Positions 1-6,752 of a stretch of 9,991 nt of DNA are shown here, in pieces. Both the position numbers and the translations under genes were made by a program. The notes beneath the pieces were generated by a model. It made no database searches, was not told where the DNA came from, and saw only the letters and a list, made by a program, of their open reading frames with translations. Within the stretch, counting starts at the first letter, position 1. Every line of letters starts with the position of its first letter. Source of the stretch: Flavobacteriaceae bacterium (lineage in GTDB: Bacteria > Bacteroidota > Bacteroidia > Flavobacteriales > Flavobacteriaceae); NCBI GenBank assembly GCA_030834365.1, contig JAURFJ010000044.1, positions 1-9,991 on the forward strand. The letters are read 5' to 3'.

Positions 1-510
1 GATAATGTGCTAGGAGACGCCAGTGTTCGATTGATTGATATCAATAATGCGAATGTATTGGGATTAGACCAAGGAGACCCCAACGCTTCTGATGATGTAA
101 TTGTAAAAGAGCTGCACCTTCCGGTAGGACGCAAGGTCAACTTTTTTATGCGTTCTCAAGACGTTCTTCATTCTGCTTACATGCCTCATTTTAGAGCTCA
201 GATGAACTGTGTCCCAGGAATGGTTACCCAATTCTCGTTTACGCCTACGGTGACCACCGAAGAAATGCGGTTGAACCCTGATGTAATCGATAAGGTTAAG
301 CGCACCAACGGTTTGCGTGCTCAGCGCGCAGCCGTAGGCGAGCCAGACAGTGATCCATGGGAGTTCGATTACGTGTTGTTGTGCAATAAGATTTGCGGAA
401 AATCGCATTACAACATGCAGATGAAGATCATTGTTGAGTCAGAAGAAGATTTCAACAAATGGCTAAAAGAACAAAAAACCTTTAGCGAAACTGTAACTGC
501 TCTTCCTTAA
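1..510 (+). CDS. coxB: cytochrome c oxidase subunit II, C-terminal part (5' end outside window)
   Basis: Subunit II of an aa3-type cytochrome c oxidase takes electrons from cytochrome c at its periplasmic CuA centre and passes them to heme a in subunit I. The frame is open from base 1, so the start codon, the N-terminal membrane helices and the aromatic electron-entry motif lie upstream; 169 residues are visible. The cupredoxin fold is recognisable: DVLHS carries the first CuA histidine (bases 163-177), VPGM and FTPT follow (238-249), then the copper motif C-x3-C-x3-H-x2-M (382-417). The usual Glu of that motif is Lys here (CNKICG), and the FTPT-to-CuA segment is about 44 residues, much longer than in proteobacterial or mitochondrial subunit II. 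As I recall, both are common in Flavobacteriales. coxA follows after 42 bases with no terminator between, so the two are almost certainly one operon. In this phylum the upstream genes are often those of alternative complex III; that is inference here. Function is near certain. Confidence 0.96.
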   Translation, partial: DNVLGDASVRLIDINNANVLGLDQGDPNASDDVIVKELHLPVGRKVNFFMRSQDVLHSAYMPHFRAQMNCVPGMVTQFSFTPTVTTEEMRLNPDVIDKVKRTNGLRAQRAAVGEPDSDPWEFDYVLLCNKICGKSHYNMQMKIIVESEEDFNKWLKEQKTFSETVTALP

Positions 511-552
511 TTTTGTAATTGAAAAAGAAAATAGAAAAATAGTATAGCTATT

Positions 553-2343
553 ATGGCCCACGCAGCAGAACATCATCACAAAGAAACCTTTATCACCAAA
601 TACATTTTTAGCCAAGATCACAAGATGATCGCTAAGCAGTATTTGATCACTGGTCTTATCATGGGGGCCATCGGAATCGCCATGTCGCTTCTCTTTAGAA
701 TGCAGTTGGCTTGGCCCGGTGAGTCTTCGGTTGTTTTTAAAGCATTGCTCGGAAAATGGGCGACAGACGGTGTCATGGATGCCGACATCTATTTAGCCCT
801 AGTTACTATACACGGGACCATCATGGTTTTCTTCGTGCTTACAGCTGGGTTAAGCGGAACATTTTCAAACCTACTCATTCCGCTTCAGATCGGAGCGCGT
901 GATATGGCATCAGGATTTTTGAACATGGTGTCTTACTGGCTGTTCTTCATCTCTTGTGCGATTATGATGAGCTCGTTATTTGCTGAAGCTGGGCCTGCAG
1001 CAGCTGGATGGACAGTGTATCCACCGCTATCTGCTCTTCCGCAAGCGCAACCCGGATCGGGCTTGGGTATGACGCTATGGTTAGTTTCTATGGCCATCTT
1101 TATCGCGTCTTCGCTATTAGGCTCATTGAATTACATCGTCACCGTATTGAACCTGAGAACTAAGGGAATGACCATGACGCGTCTTCCGCTTACCATTTGG
1201 GCATTTTTTGTGACTGCTATTATTGGGGTAGTATCGTTCCCTGTTCTACTTTCGGCTGCTTTGCTTCTTATTATGGACAGAAGCTTTGGAACGTCATTCT
1301 TCTTATCAGACATCTTTATTCAGGGAGAGGTACTGCACTATCAAGGAGGTTCTCCTGTACTTTATGAGCATTTGTTTTGGTTCTTGGGACACCCTGAGGT
1401 CTATATCGTGTTACTTCCGGCTTTAGGAATTACCTCTGAAGTAATGTCGACCAATGCGCGCAAGCCCATCTTTGGATACCGCGCTATGATCGCCTCTATT
1501 CTGGGAATAGCCTTCTTGTCAACGATTGTTTGGGGTCACCACATGTTTATTTCTGGAATGAATCCATTCTTAGGCTCTGTATTTACATTTACTACGCTGT
1601 TAATTGCTATTCCATCTGCGGTTAAGGCTTTTAATTACATCACTACATTGTGGAAGGGTAACCTGCAATTGAATCCGGCCATGCTGTTTTCAATCGGCCT
1701 TGTTTCTACCTTTATCACTGGAGGTCTTACCGGGATTATATTAGGAGACAGTACGCTCGATATTAACGTTCACGACACCTATTTCGTGGTAGCTCACTTT
1801 CACTTGGTGATGGGTATTTCTGCGCTTTACGGATTATTTGCTGGAGTTTACCACTGGTTCCCGAAACTGTTCCAAGGGCGTCTCATGAACAAGAACATGG
1901 GGTACATACATTTCTGGGTAACGGCAGTTGCTTCTTACGGGGTCTTCTTTCCGATGCACTTTGTGGGTATGGCCGGAGTGCCTAGAAGATACTATCAGAA
2001 TACGGCCTTTCCGATGTTTGACGAATTGACCGATGTACAGATTCTTATGACGGTCTTCGCCCTCATAGCTGCAGCCGCTCAGCTCGTATTCGTTTATAAC
2101 TTTATTCACTCTATATTCTACGGTCAAAAGGGCGAGCAAAACCCTTGGAAATCGAACACGCTTGAGTGGACTGCACCTACCGAACATATTCACGGTAACT
2201 GGCCCGGTGAAATCCCAGAGGTACACCGCTGGTCTTATGATTACAGCAAAACCTATGAAGACGGATCGTATATCATCGAAGGTCAAGATTTCGTTCCGCA
2301 GCACATTCCGCTTCAGCAAAACGAAGAAGAACTCAATCACTAG
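553..2343 (+). CDS. coxA: cytochrome c oxidase subunit I
   Basis: This is the catalytic, proton-pumping subunit of an A-type heme-copper oxidase, reducing O2 to water in the inner membrane. The protein has 596 residues and about 12 hydrophobic helices. All ligands are visible: His87 (heme a, TIHGT), His280 (CuB) in HPEVY with the cross-linked Tyr284, His329-His330 (CuB, WGHHMF), His415 (heme a3) and His417 (heme a) in VAHFHLV. D-channel residues Asp117 and Asn124 (RDM...N) and gating Glu282 are present, as is K-channel Lys358 (IPSAVK), so this is an A1-type pump. His407-Asp408 (HDTY) correspond to the Mg-site and propionate region. The N-terminus is His-rich (MAHAAEHHH) before a long pre-helix, and the C-terminal tail of about 60 residues is polar and acidic. 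ATG at 553 is the natural start; the leader is A-rich without a Shine-Dalgarno sequence, as usual in Bacteroidota. It lies downstream of coxB and is closed by a strong terminator. The gene is also called ctaD. Confidence 0.98.
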   Translation: MAHAAEHHHKETFITKYIFSQDHKMIAKQYLITGLIMGAIGIAMSLLFRMQLAWPGESSVVFKALLGKWATDGVMDADIYLALVTIHGTIMVFFVLTAGLSGTFSNLLIPLQIGARDMASGFLNMVSYWLFFISCAIMMSSLFAEAGPAAAGWTVYPPLSALPQAQPGSGLGMTLWLVSMAIFIASSLLGSLNYIVTVLNLRTKGMTMTRLPLTIWAFFVTAIIGVVSFPVLLSAALLLIMDRSFGTSFFLSDIFIQGEVLHYQGGSPVLYEHLFWFLGHPEVYIVLLPALGITSEVMSTNARKPIFGYRAMIASILGIAFLSTIVWGHHMFISGMNPFLGSVFTFTTLLIAIPSAVKAFNYITTLWKGNLQLNPAMLFSIGLVSTFITGGLTGIILGDSTLDINVHDTYFVVAHFHLVMGISALYGLFAGVYHWFPKLFQGRLMNKNMGYIHFWVTAVASYGVFFPMHFVGMAGVPRRYYQNTAFPMFDELTDVQILMTVFALIAAAAQLVFVYNFIHSIFYGQKGEQNPWKSNTLEWTAPTEHIHGNWPGEIPEVHRWSYDYSKTYEDGSYIIEGQDFVPQHIPLQQNEEELNH

Positions 2344-2364
2344 TTTTTTCATACTTAAGACTTT

Positions 2365-2396
2365 AAGGCCCTGCAAAATTGCGGGGCCTTTTTTTT
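2365..2396 (+). terminator. intrinsic terminator after coxA
   Basis: An 11-bp stem (AAGGCCCTGCA paired with TGCGGGGCCTT, one T-G wobble) closes an AAAT loop and runs directly into eight T residues (2389-2396). It begins 21 bases after the coxA stop codon. The T tract is on the + side only, so it works in one direction. It ends the coxB-coxA unit and separates it from ruvB. Confidence 0.93.
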
Positions 2397-2407
2397 GATG
2401 AATGCAC

Positions 2408-2415
2408 TACCTTTA
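2408..2415 (+). promoter_or_regulatory. possible -7 element of a ruvB promoter (weak)
   Basis: TACCTTTA matches seven of eight positions of the Bacteroidota -7 consensus TAnnTTTG. It lies just after the coxA terminator and 20 bases before the ruvB ATG, where a promoter is needed because the upstream unit is terminated. The nearest well-placed TTG for a -33 element (2379-2381) is 26 bases upstream, slightly beyond the usual 17-23 spacing, and sits inside the terminator stem. The placement is plausible but the sequence support is weak. Confidence 0.35.
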
Positions 2416-2435
2416 ACCTAAGATGACCGTTGATT

Positions 2436-3458
2436 ATGAATGAAAATCTTGATCCATCAGGCGCCCATTTTGAGCGAGAAGATTTTGACGTCGAGCGCGT
2501 ACTGCGCCCTCAAGGCTTTGACGATTTCGCCGGCCAAGAGGCCGTATTAGACAACCTTAAGGTATTTGTAGAAGCGGCTAATCAGCGCGACGAAGCTTTG
2601 GATCACACGTTGTTGCATGGCCCACCAGGATTGGGTAAGACCACCTTGGCCCATATCTTAGCCAACGAGTTAGACGTATCTATTCGCGTGACTTCTGGTC
2701 CGGTTTTGGACAAGCCTGGAGACCTTGCAGGATTGCTAACCAACCTCGAGGAGCGCGATGTACTTTTCATAGATGAGATTCACCGATTAAGTCCTGTGGT
2801 TGAAGAGTACCTGTATTCGGCCATGGAAGACTTTAAGATAGACATCATGATCGAAACTGGCCCGAATGCGCGCTCGGTTCAAATTCACTTGAAGCCATTT
2901 ACGCTTATAGGCGCCACGACTCGATCGGGATTGCTAACAGCTCCTATGCGGGCGCGTTTTGGAATTCAATCGCGACTTTCGTACTACAACACCGAATTGC
3001 TTTCTACTATAGCCAGTAGAAGTGCAGAAATACTCAAAGTAGCCATAACCGAAGAGGCGGCTATAGAAATAGCTAGAAGAAGCAGAGGAACGCCTCGTAT
3101 CTGCAACGCTTTGCTGCGAAGAATTCGAGATTTTGCGCAGATCAAAGGCAACGGTCAGATAGATTTAGACATTGCGCGTTACGGTTTAAAAGCGCTTAAT
3201 GTCGATGCCTTCGGGTTGGATGAGATGGACAACAAAATACTACTCACCTTAATTGATAAGTTTCAGGGGGGTCCAGTGGGAATTAACACCCTGGCGACTG
3301 CCGTTTCTGAAAACGCCGAAACCCTTGAAGAAGTCTATGAGCCCTTTTTGATCCAAGAGGGATTTTTGGTGCGCACCCCGCGCGGACGAGAGGCCACTGC
3401 TTTAGCCTATAAACACTTGGGTAAAGATCGCAGCGGAACTCAGCCCGGACTCTTCTAA
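2436..3458 (+). CDS. ruvB: Holliday junction branch-migration ATPase RuvB
   Basis: RuvB is the AAA+ motor that, loaded by RuvA, drives branch migration of Holliday junctions in recombinational repair. The 340 residues match the family's usual length. In order: Walker A GPPGLGKTT (62-70), Walker B LFIDEIH (110-116), sensor 1 around GATTRSGLL (159-167), arginine finger region MRARFG with Arg174, sensor 2 RGTPR (218-221 region), and a C-terminal winged-helix domain (about 260-335) with GGPVGINTLA and VRTPRGR for DNA contact. An in-frame TTG at 2430 would add two residues; ATG at 2436 is preferred because MNENL fits typical RuvB N-termini. There is no Shine-Dalgarno sequence. queG follows after 17 bases. 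Its partner ruvA lies 3.3 kb downstream in another unit, with queG and maeB between; ruvC is not in the window. Confidence 0.98.
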   Translation: MNENLDPSGAHFEREDFDVERVLRPQGFDDFAGQEAVLDNLKVFVEAANQRDEALDHTLLHGPPGLGKTTLAHILANELDVSIRVTSGPVLDKPGDLAGLLTNLEERDVLFIDEIHRLSPVVEEYLYSAMEDFKIDIMIETGPNARSVQIHLKPFTLIGATTRSGLLTAPMRARFGIQSRLSYYNTELLSTIASRSAEILKVAITEEAAIEIARRSRGTPRICNALLRRIRDFAQIKGNGQIDLDIARYGLKALNVDAFGLDEMDNKILLTLIDKFQGGPVGINTLATAVSENAETLEEVYEPFLIQEGFLVRTPRGREATALAYKHLGKDRSGTQPGLF

Positions 3459-3475
3459 CTCAATAGTTGCCATTC

Positions 3476-4417
3476 ATGCAGAAAGATGAGCGCCTTTCCC
3501 GAAGATCAAAGTGGATTAAAGAGGCTGCCATGCGGCACGGTTTTATGGCTTGTGGCATCGCTCGCGCTGAATTCTTAGACGATCACGCCCCAGCCTTAGA
3601 GAACTGGCTAAAACAAGGGATGCACGGAAAGATGAGCTACATGGAACGCAATTTTGACAAGCGTTTAGACCCTAAAAAGCTTGTTGATGGCGCCAAAACG
3701 GTGGTTTCATTACTGTTTAATTACTATCCGCCCGAGTCGCTAACATTCAAGCAGGATCATTTTAAAATTTCAAAATACGCCTTCGGCGAAGACTACCATC
3801 AACTCATACGAGAGCGGCTCAATCACCTTTTGTCCGAACTCAGAGAAGAGATGGGCGAAGTAGGGGGCAGGGCATTTGTCGACTCGGCACCCATTCTAGA
3901 AAAAGCCTGGGCAGAGCGTTCGGGATTGGGTTGGATAGCCAAGAATAGCAACCTGATCAATAAGCGAAAGGGTTCATTTTTCTTTTTGGCTGAGCTCATT
4001 ATTGATTTGGAGTGTGCGTACGATCATCCAATGGCGACTGATCATTGCGGCACATGCACCGCCTGTATAGACGCCTGCCCGACTCAGGCCATTGTGAGCG
4101 CTAAAGTGGTCGACGCCACTAAGTGTATTTCTTACTTTACCATCGAACTGAAAGAATCCATACCTACTTCGTTCAAAGGGCAATTTGAAGACTGGGCTTT
4201 TGGGTGCGATACCTGCCAAGATGTGTGCCCGTGGAATCGCTTTTCTTCAAGTCATAATGAACCGCGCTTATTGCCCTCTACAGAACTTTTGGACCTTGAC
4301 AGAGAGGCCATGATAGAGCTCACTGAGGAAACCTTTGGAAGGGTCTTCGCCAAGTCGGCAGTTAAGCGGACTAAGTTCAGCGGCCTTAGGCGCAATATCG
4401 ATTTTTTGAAGGGCTAG
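3476..4417 (+). CDS. queG: epoxyqueuosine reductase QueG (short form)
   Basis: QueG is the cobalamin- and iron-sulfur-dependent enzyme that reduces epoxyqueuosine to queuosine at position 34 of tRNAs with GUN anticodons. The protein has 313 residues from the ATG at 3476. The catalytic Asp136 sits in VDSAPILEKAWAERSGLGW (135-153), the cobalamin-site signature. Eight cysteines for two 4Fe-4S clusters are present: C191, C194, C197 and C201 in CGTCTACIDACP, C217 in CISYFTIE, and C244, C247 and C251 in FGCDTCQDVCPWN. It lacks the C-terminal HEAT-repeat extension that brings E. coli and Bacillus QueG to about 380 residues and ends with a short basic tail; I recall other Bacteroidota proteins also being short, so this is probably not a truncation. 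A TTG at 3467 would add three residues but ATG is preferred. It is probably co-transcribed with ruvB. I see no terminator before the next promoter at 4433. Confidence 0.95.
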   Translation: MQKDERLSRRSKWIKEAAMRHGFMACGIARAEFLDDHAPALENWLKQGMHGKMSYMERNFDKRLDPKKLVDGAKTVVSLLFNYYPPESLTFKQDHFKISKYAFGEDYHQLIRERLNHLLSELREEMGEVGGRAFVDSAPILEKAWAERSGLGWIAKNSNLINKRKGSFFFLAELIIDLECAYDHPMATDHCGTCTACIDACPTQAIVSAKVVDATKCISYFTIELKESIPTSFKGQFEDWAFGCDTCQDVCPWNRFSSSHNEPRLLPSTELLDLDREAMIELTEETFGRVFAKSAVKRTKFSGLRRNIDFLKG

Positions 4418-4432
4418 ACTGCCAATTTGATT

Positions 4433-4440
4433 TATCTTTG
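4433..4440 (+). promoter_or_regulatory. -7 element of the maeB-ruvA-sprA promoter
   Basis: TATCTTTG is a perfect match to the Bacteroidota sigma-A -7 consensus TAnnTTTG. A TTG at 4406-4408, inside the end of queG, could be the -33 element; the 24-base spacing is one base outside the usual 17-23. Transcription would begin near 4446, leaving an A-rich leader of about 20 bases (ACAAAAAACTT) before the maeB ATG. As ruvA and sprA follow with almost no gaps, this is the likely promoter for all three genes. Confidence 0.68.
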
Positions 4441-4466
4441 ACTACCCGTATTTTAACAAAAAACTT

Positions 4467-6743
4467 ATGAGCAAAGCGCGACAAAGGCGCGAAGCTTTGG
4501 TGTATCACGCCAAACCTCAGCCCGGTAAAATAAAGATTGTTCCTACCAAACCGTATCAGACTCAGCGCGATTTAGCGCTAGCTTATTCGCCTGGTGTTGC
4601 GGAGCCCTGTTTGGAGATCGAGAAGAATCCGACCGATGTCTACAAATACACCGCTAAGGGAAATATGGTTGCAGTGATCTCTAATGGAACCGCCGTGCTC
4701 GGCCTAGGTGATATTGGACCACTTGCCGCCAAACCCGTGATGGAGGGCAAGAGTTTGCTGTTTAAGATTTTCGCCGATATAGACGGCATAGACATTGAAG
4801 TAGATACCAAAGATGTCGATGAGTTTGTAAACACGGTCAAGCGTATTGCACCTACATTCGGAGGAATCAATCTCGAGGACATTAAGGCTCCAGAGGCTTT
4901 TGAAATCGAGCGTCGTTTAAAGGAAGAGCTTGACATTCCGGTTATGCACGACGACCAGCACGGCACCGCCATAATCTCTGCGGCTGCATTGCTCAATGCT
5001 TTAGAGATCGCTGAGAAGCGCATCGAAGAGGTGCGCATTGTGGTCAGTGGGGCAGGAGCTGCTGCAGTATCGTGCACCAAGCTGTATAAGGCATTCGGGG
5101 CAAAGGCGGAGAATATCGTCATGTTAGACAGCAAGGGAGTTATTCACAAGCAACGCGAAAATTTAGACGCTTCAAAGCTCGAATTTGCGACTGATCGCCA
5201 AATAGAAACCCTAGAGGAGGCCATGATTGATGCCGATGTGTTTATCGGACTTTCTATTGCGAATATCGTCACTGAAAAAATGTTGCTGAGTATGGCGAAC
5301 AATCCAATTGTATTCGCCATGGCTAACCCAGACCCAGAGATCGACTATGCGCTGGCGGTTCGTACTCGTGAAGATGTCATTATGGCTACGGGCCGTTCTG
5401 ACCATCCGAATCAGGTGAACAATGTGCTAGGTTTTCCGTTTATTTTCAGAGGTGCATTAGATGTGCGGGCAACAAAGATTAATGAGGCTATGAAGATGGC
5501 CGCTGTGCGTGCGCTTGCCGAACTGACCAAAGAGCCGGTCCCCGAGCAGGTGAATATTACGTACGATATTACCCGACTCACTTTCGGAAGAGAATACATT
5601 ATCCCTAAGCCGTTTGATCCGCGCTTGATCTGTAAAATTCCTGTTGCAGTTGCCAAGGCGGCCATTGAATCTGGAGTGGCTCAATTAGAAATTACTGATT
5701 GGGAACGCTATGAAGACGAGTTGATGGCGCGTTCGGGTAACGACAATAAATTCATTCGTTCACTGCACGACAAGGCTAAGTCGAATCCCAAAAAAGTGGT
5801 TTTTGCTGAGGCAGATCAGATTGATGTGTTGAAGGCTGCCCAATTTGTATACGACGAAGGAATCGCTATTCCTATTCTTCTTGGAGACAAAGAGGTCATA
5901 AGCAGCCTTAAAGAAGAATTGGAATTTGATGCTGACTTGTTGGTTCTAGATCCCGGAGAAGATGAGGAACAAGAACGCAGAAATACCTATGCCAATTTGC
6001 TTTGGAAACGAGGCGAGCGAAACGGGGTTCAGCCCTACAGCGCACGAGTGCGTATGGAACACCGCAATTACTATGGCCCCATGATGGTACTCAGCGGAGA
6101 GGCTGACGCCATGATCTCTGGATACTCAAGATCGTTTCCTAAAGTCTTGATACCCGTTCTTGAAACGGTTGGCAGAGGCCCAGGGGTGAAGCGCGCTTCG
6201 ACTATGAATATCATGATTAGCCCTCGAGGCCCTATGTTCTTGGCAGACACGGCTATTAACATTGACCCTAGCGCTGAAGAACTGGCCGAAATTGCTGTGA
6301 TGACTGCAAAAGAAGTTAGGGCATTTGGATTCGAGCCCATTATTGCCATGCTTTCTTTCTCAAACTACGGGTCATCTAAGCATCCGCAGGCCAAAAAAGT
6401 GAAGGAGGCTGTGAGACTACTGCATCAGAATCATCCCGATCTCATTGTAGACGGGGAGATTCAGGCCGATTTTGCGCTCAATCAAGAGATGGGTGCCAAT
6501 ACATTTCCGTTCTCTAAGCTGGCAAATCGCCGTGTAAATACACTGGTTTTTCCGAATCTTGATGCGGCTAACATCACCTACAAACTTTTGAAAGAATTGC
6601 ACGGAGCCAAGTCAGTTGGCCCGGTGATGCTTGGCCTTGAGAAACCGATACACATTTTGCAGTTAGGCGCTAGCGTAGAAGAGATCATCAATATGACGGC
6701 TATAGCAGTTATAGACGCGCAGTTGAGAGAAAAAATGAGGTAA
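4467..6743 (+). CDS. maeB: NADP-dependent malic enzyme with C-terminal phosphotransacetylase-like domain
   Basis: The enzyme oxidatively decarboxylates malate to pyruvate, making NADPH. At 758 residues it is the full MaeB hybrid length (E. coli about 759). Malic enzyme part (about 1-425): catalytic Tyr40 in AYSPGVAEPC, Lys95 in MEGKSLLFK, metal ligands Glu137-Asp138 (NLEDIK) and Asp162-Asp163 (HDDQHGTA), a Rossmann loop SGAGAAA (194-200), and substrate-site Asn287 (ANPDP) and Asn319. PTA-like part (about 430-758): SGYSRS, FLADTAINIDPSAEELAEIA, LSFSNYGSSKHP and FPNLDAANITYKL. The segment matching the PTA catalytic NDLSRG reads HILQLG (729-734), so the Ser-Arg pair is missing. This fits what is known of MaeB proteins, whose PTA domain is regulatory (acetyl-CoA sensing and oligomerisation) rather than catalytic. 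The cofactor preference is inferred from family membership. It is first gene of the unit shared with ruvA (9 bases on) and sprA. Confidence 0.96.
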   Translation: MSKARQRREALVYHAKPQPGKIKIVPTKPYQTQRDLALAYSPGVAEPCLEIEKNPTDVYKYTAKGNMVAVISNGTAVLGLGDIGPLAAKPVMEGKSLLFKIFADIDGIDIEVDTKDVDEFVNTVKRIAPTFGGINLEDIKAPEAFEIERRLKEELDIPVMHDDQHGTAIISAAALLNALEIAEKRIEEVRIVVSGAGAAAVSCTKLYKAFGAKAENIVMLDSKGVIHKQRENLDASKLEFATDRQIETLEEAMIDADVFIGLSIANIVTEKMLLSMANNPIVFAMANPDPEIDYALAVRTREDVIMATGRSDHPNQVNNVLGFPFIFRGALDVRATKINEAMKMAAVRALAELTKEPVPEQVNITYDITRLTFGREYIIPKPFDPRLICKIPVAVAKAAIESGVAQLEITDWERYEDELMARSGNDNKFIRSLHDKAKSNPKKVVFAEADQIDVLKAAQFVYDEGIAIPILLGDKEVISSLKEELEFDADLLVLDPGEDEEQERRNTYANLLWKRGERNGVQPYSARVRMEHRNYYGPMMVLSGEADAMISGYSRSFPKVLIPVLETVGRGPGVKRASTMNIMISPRGPMFLADTAINIDPSAEELAEIAVMTAKEVRAFGFEPIIAMLSFSNYGSSKHPQAKKVKEAVRLLHQNHPDLIVDGEIQADFALNQEMGANTFPFSKLANRRVNTLVFPNLDAANITYKLLKELHGAKSVGPVMLGLEKPIHILQLGASVEEIINMTAIAVIDAQLREKMR

Positions 6744-6752
6744 CTTGCTCTT

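Noticed and set aside
538..552. Inverted repeat AATAG-TATAG-CTATT just before the coxA ATG
   Set aside because: Five AT-rich pairs make too weak a hairpin to matter, and such repeats are expected by chance in an A/T-rich leader.
1834..2376. 180-codon open frame on the - strand inside coxA and its terminator
   Set aside because: It lies antisense to strongly conserved oxidase sequence, has no recognisable domain, and its start would sit in the coxA terminator region. It is a shadow of the coding strand.
2430..2435. TTG at 2430 as the ruvB start (and likewise TTG at 3467 for queG)
   Set aside because: Each has an in-frame ATG a few codons on (2436 and 3476) that gives the usual N-terminus, so the rarer TTG is unnecessary.
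4640..5134. 164-codon open frame on the - strand inside maeB, rich in Ser, Ala and Ile
   Set aside because: The composition is what reverse reading of an ordinary coding frame gives, and the + strand carries conserved malic enzyme motifs throughout.
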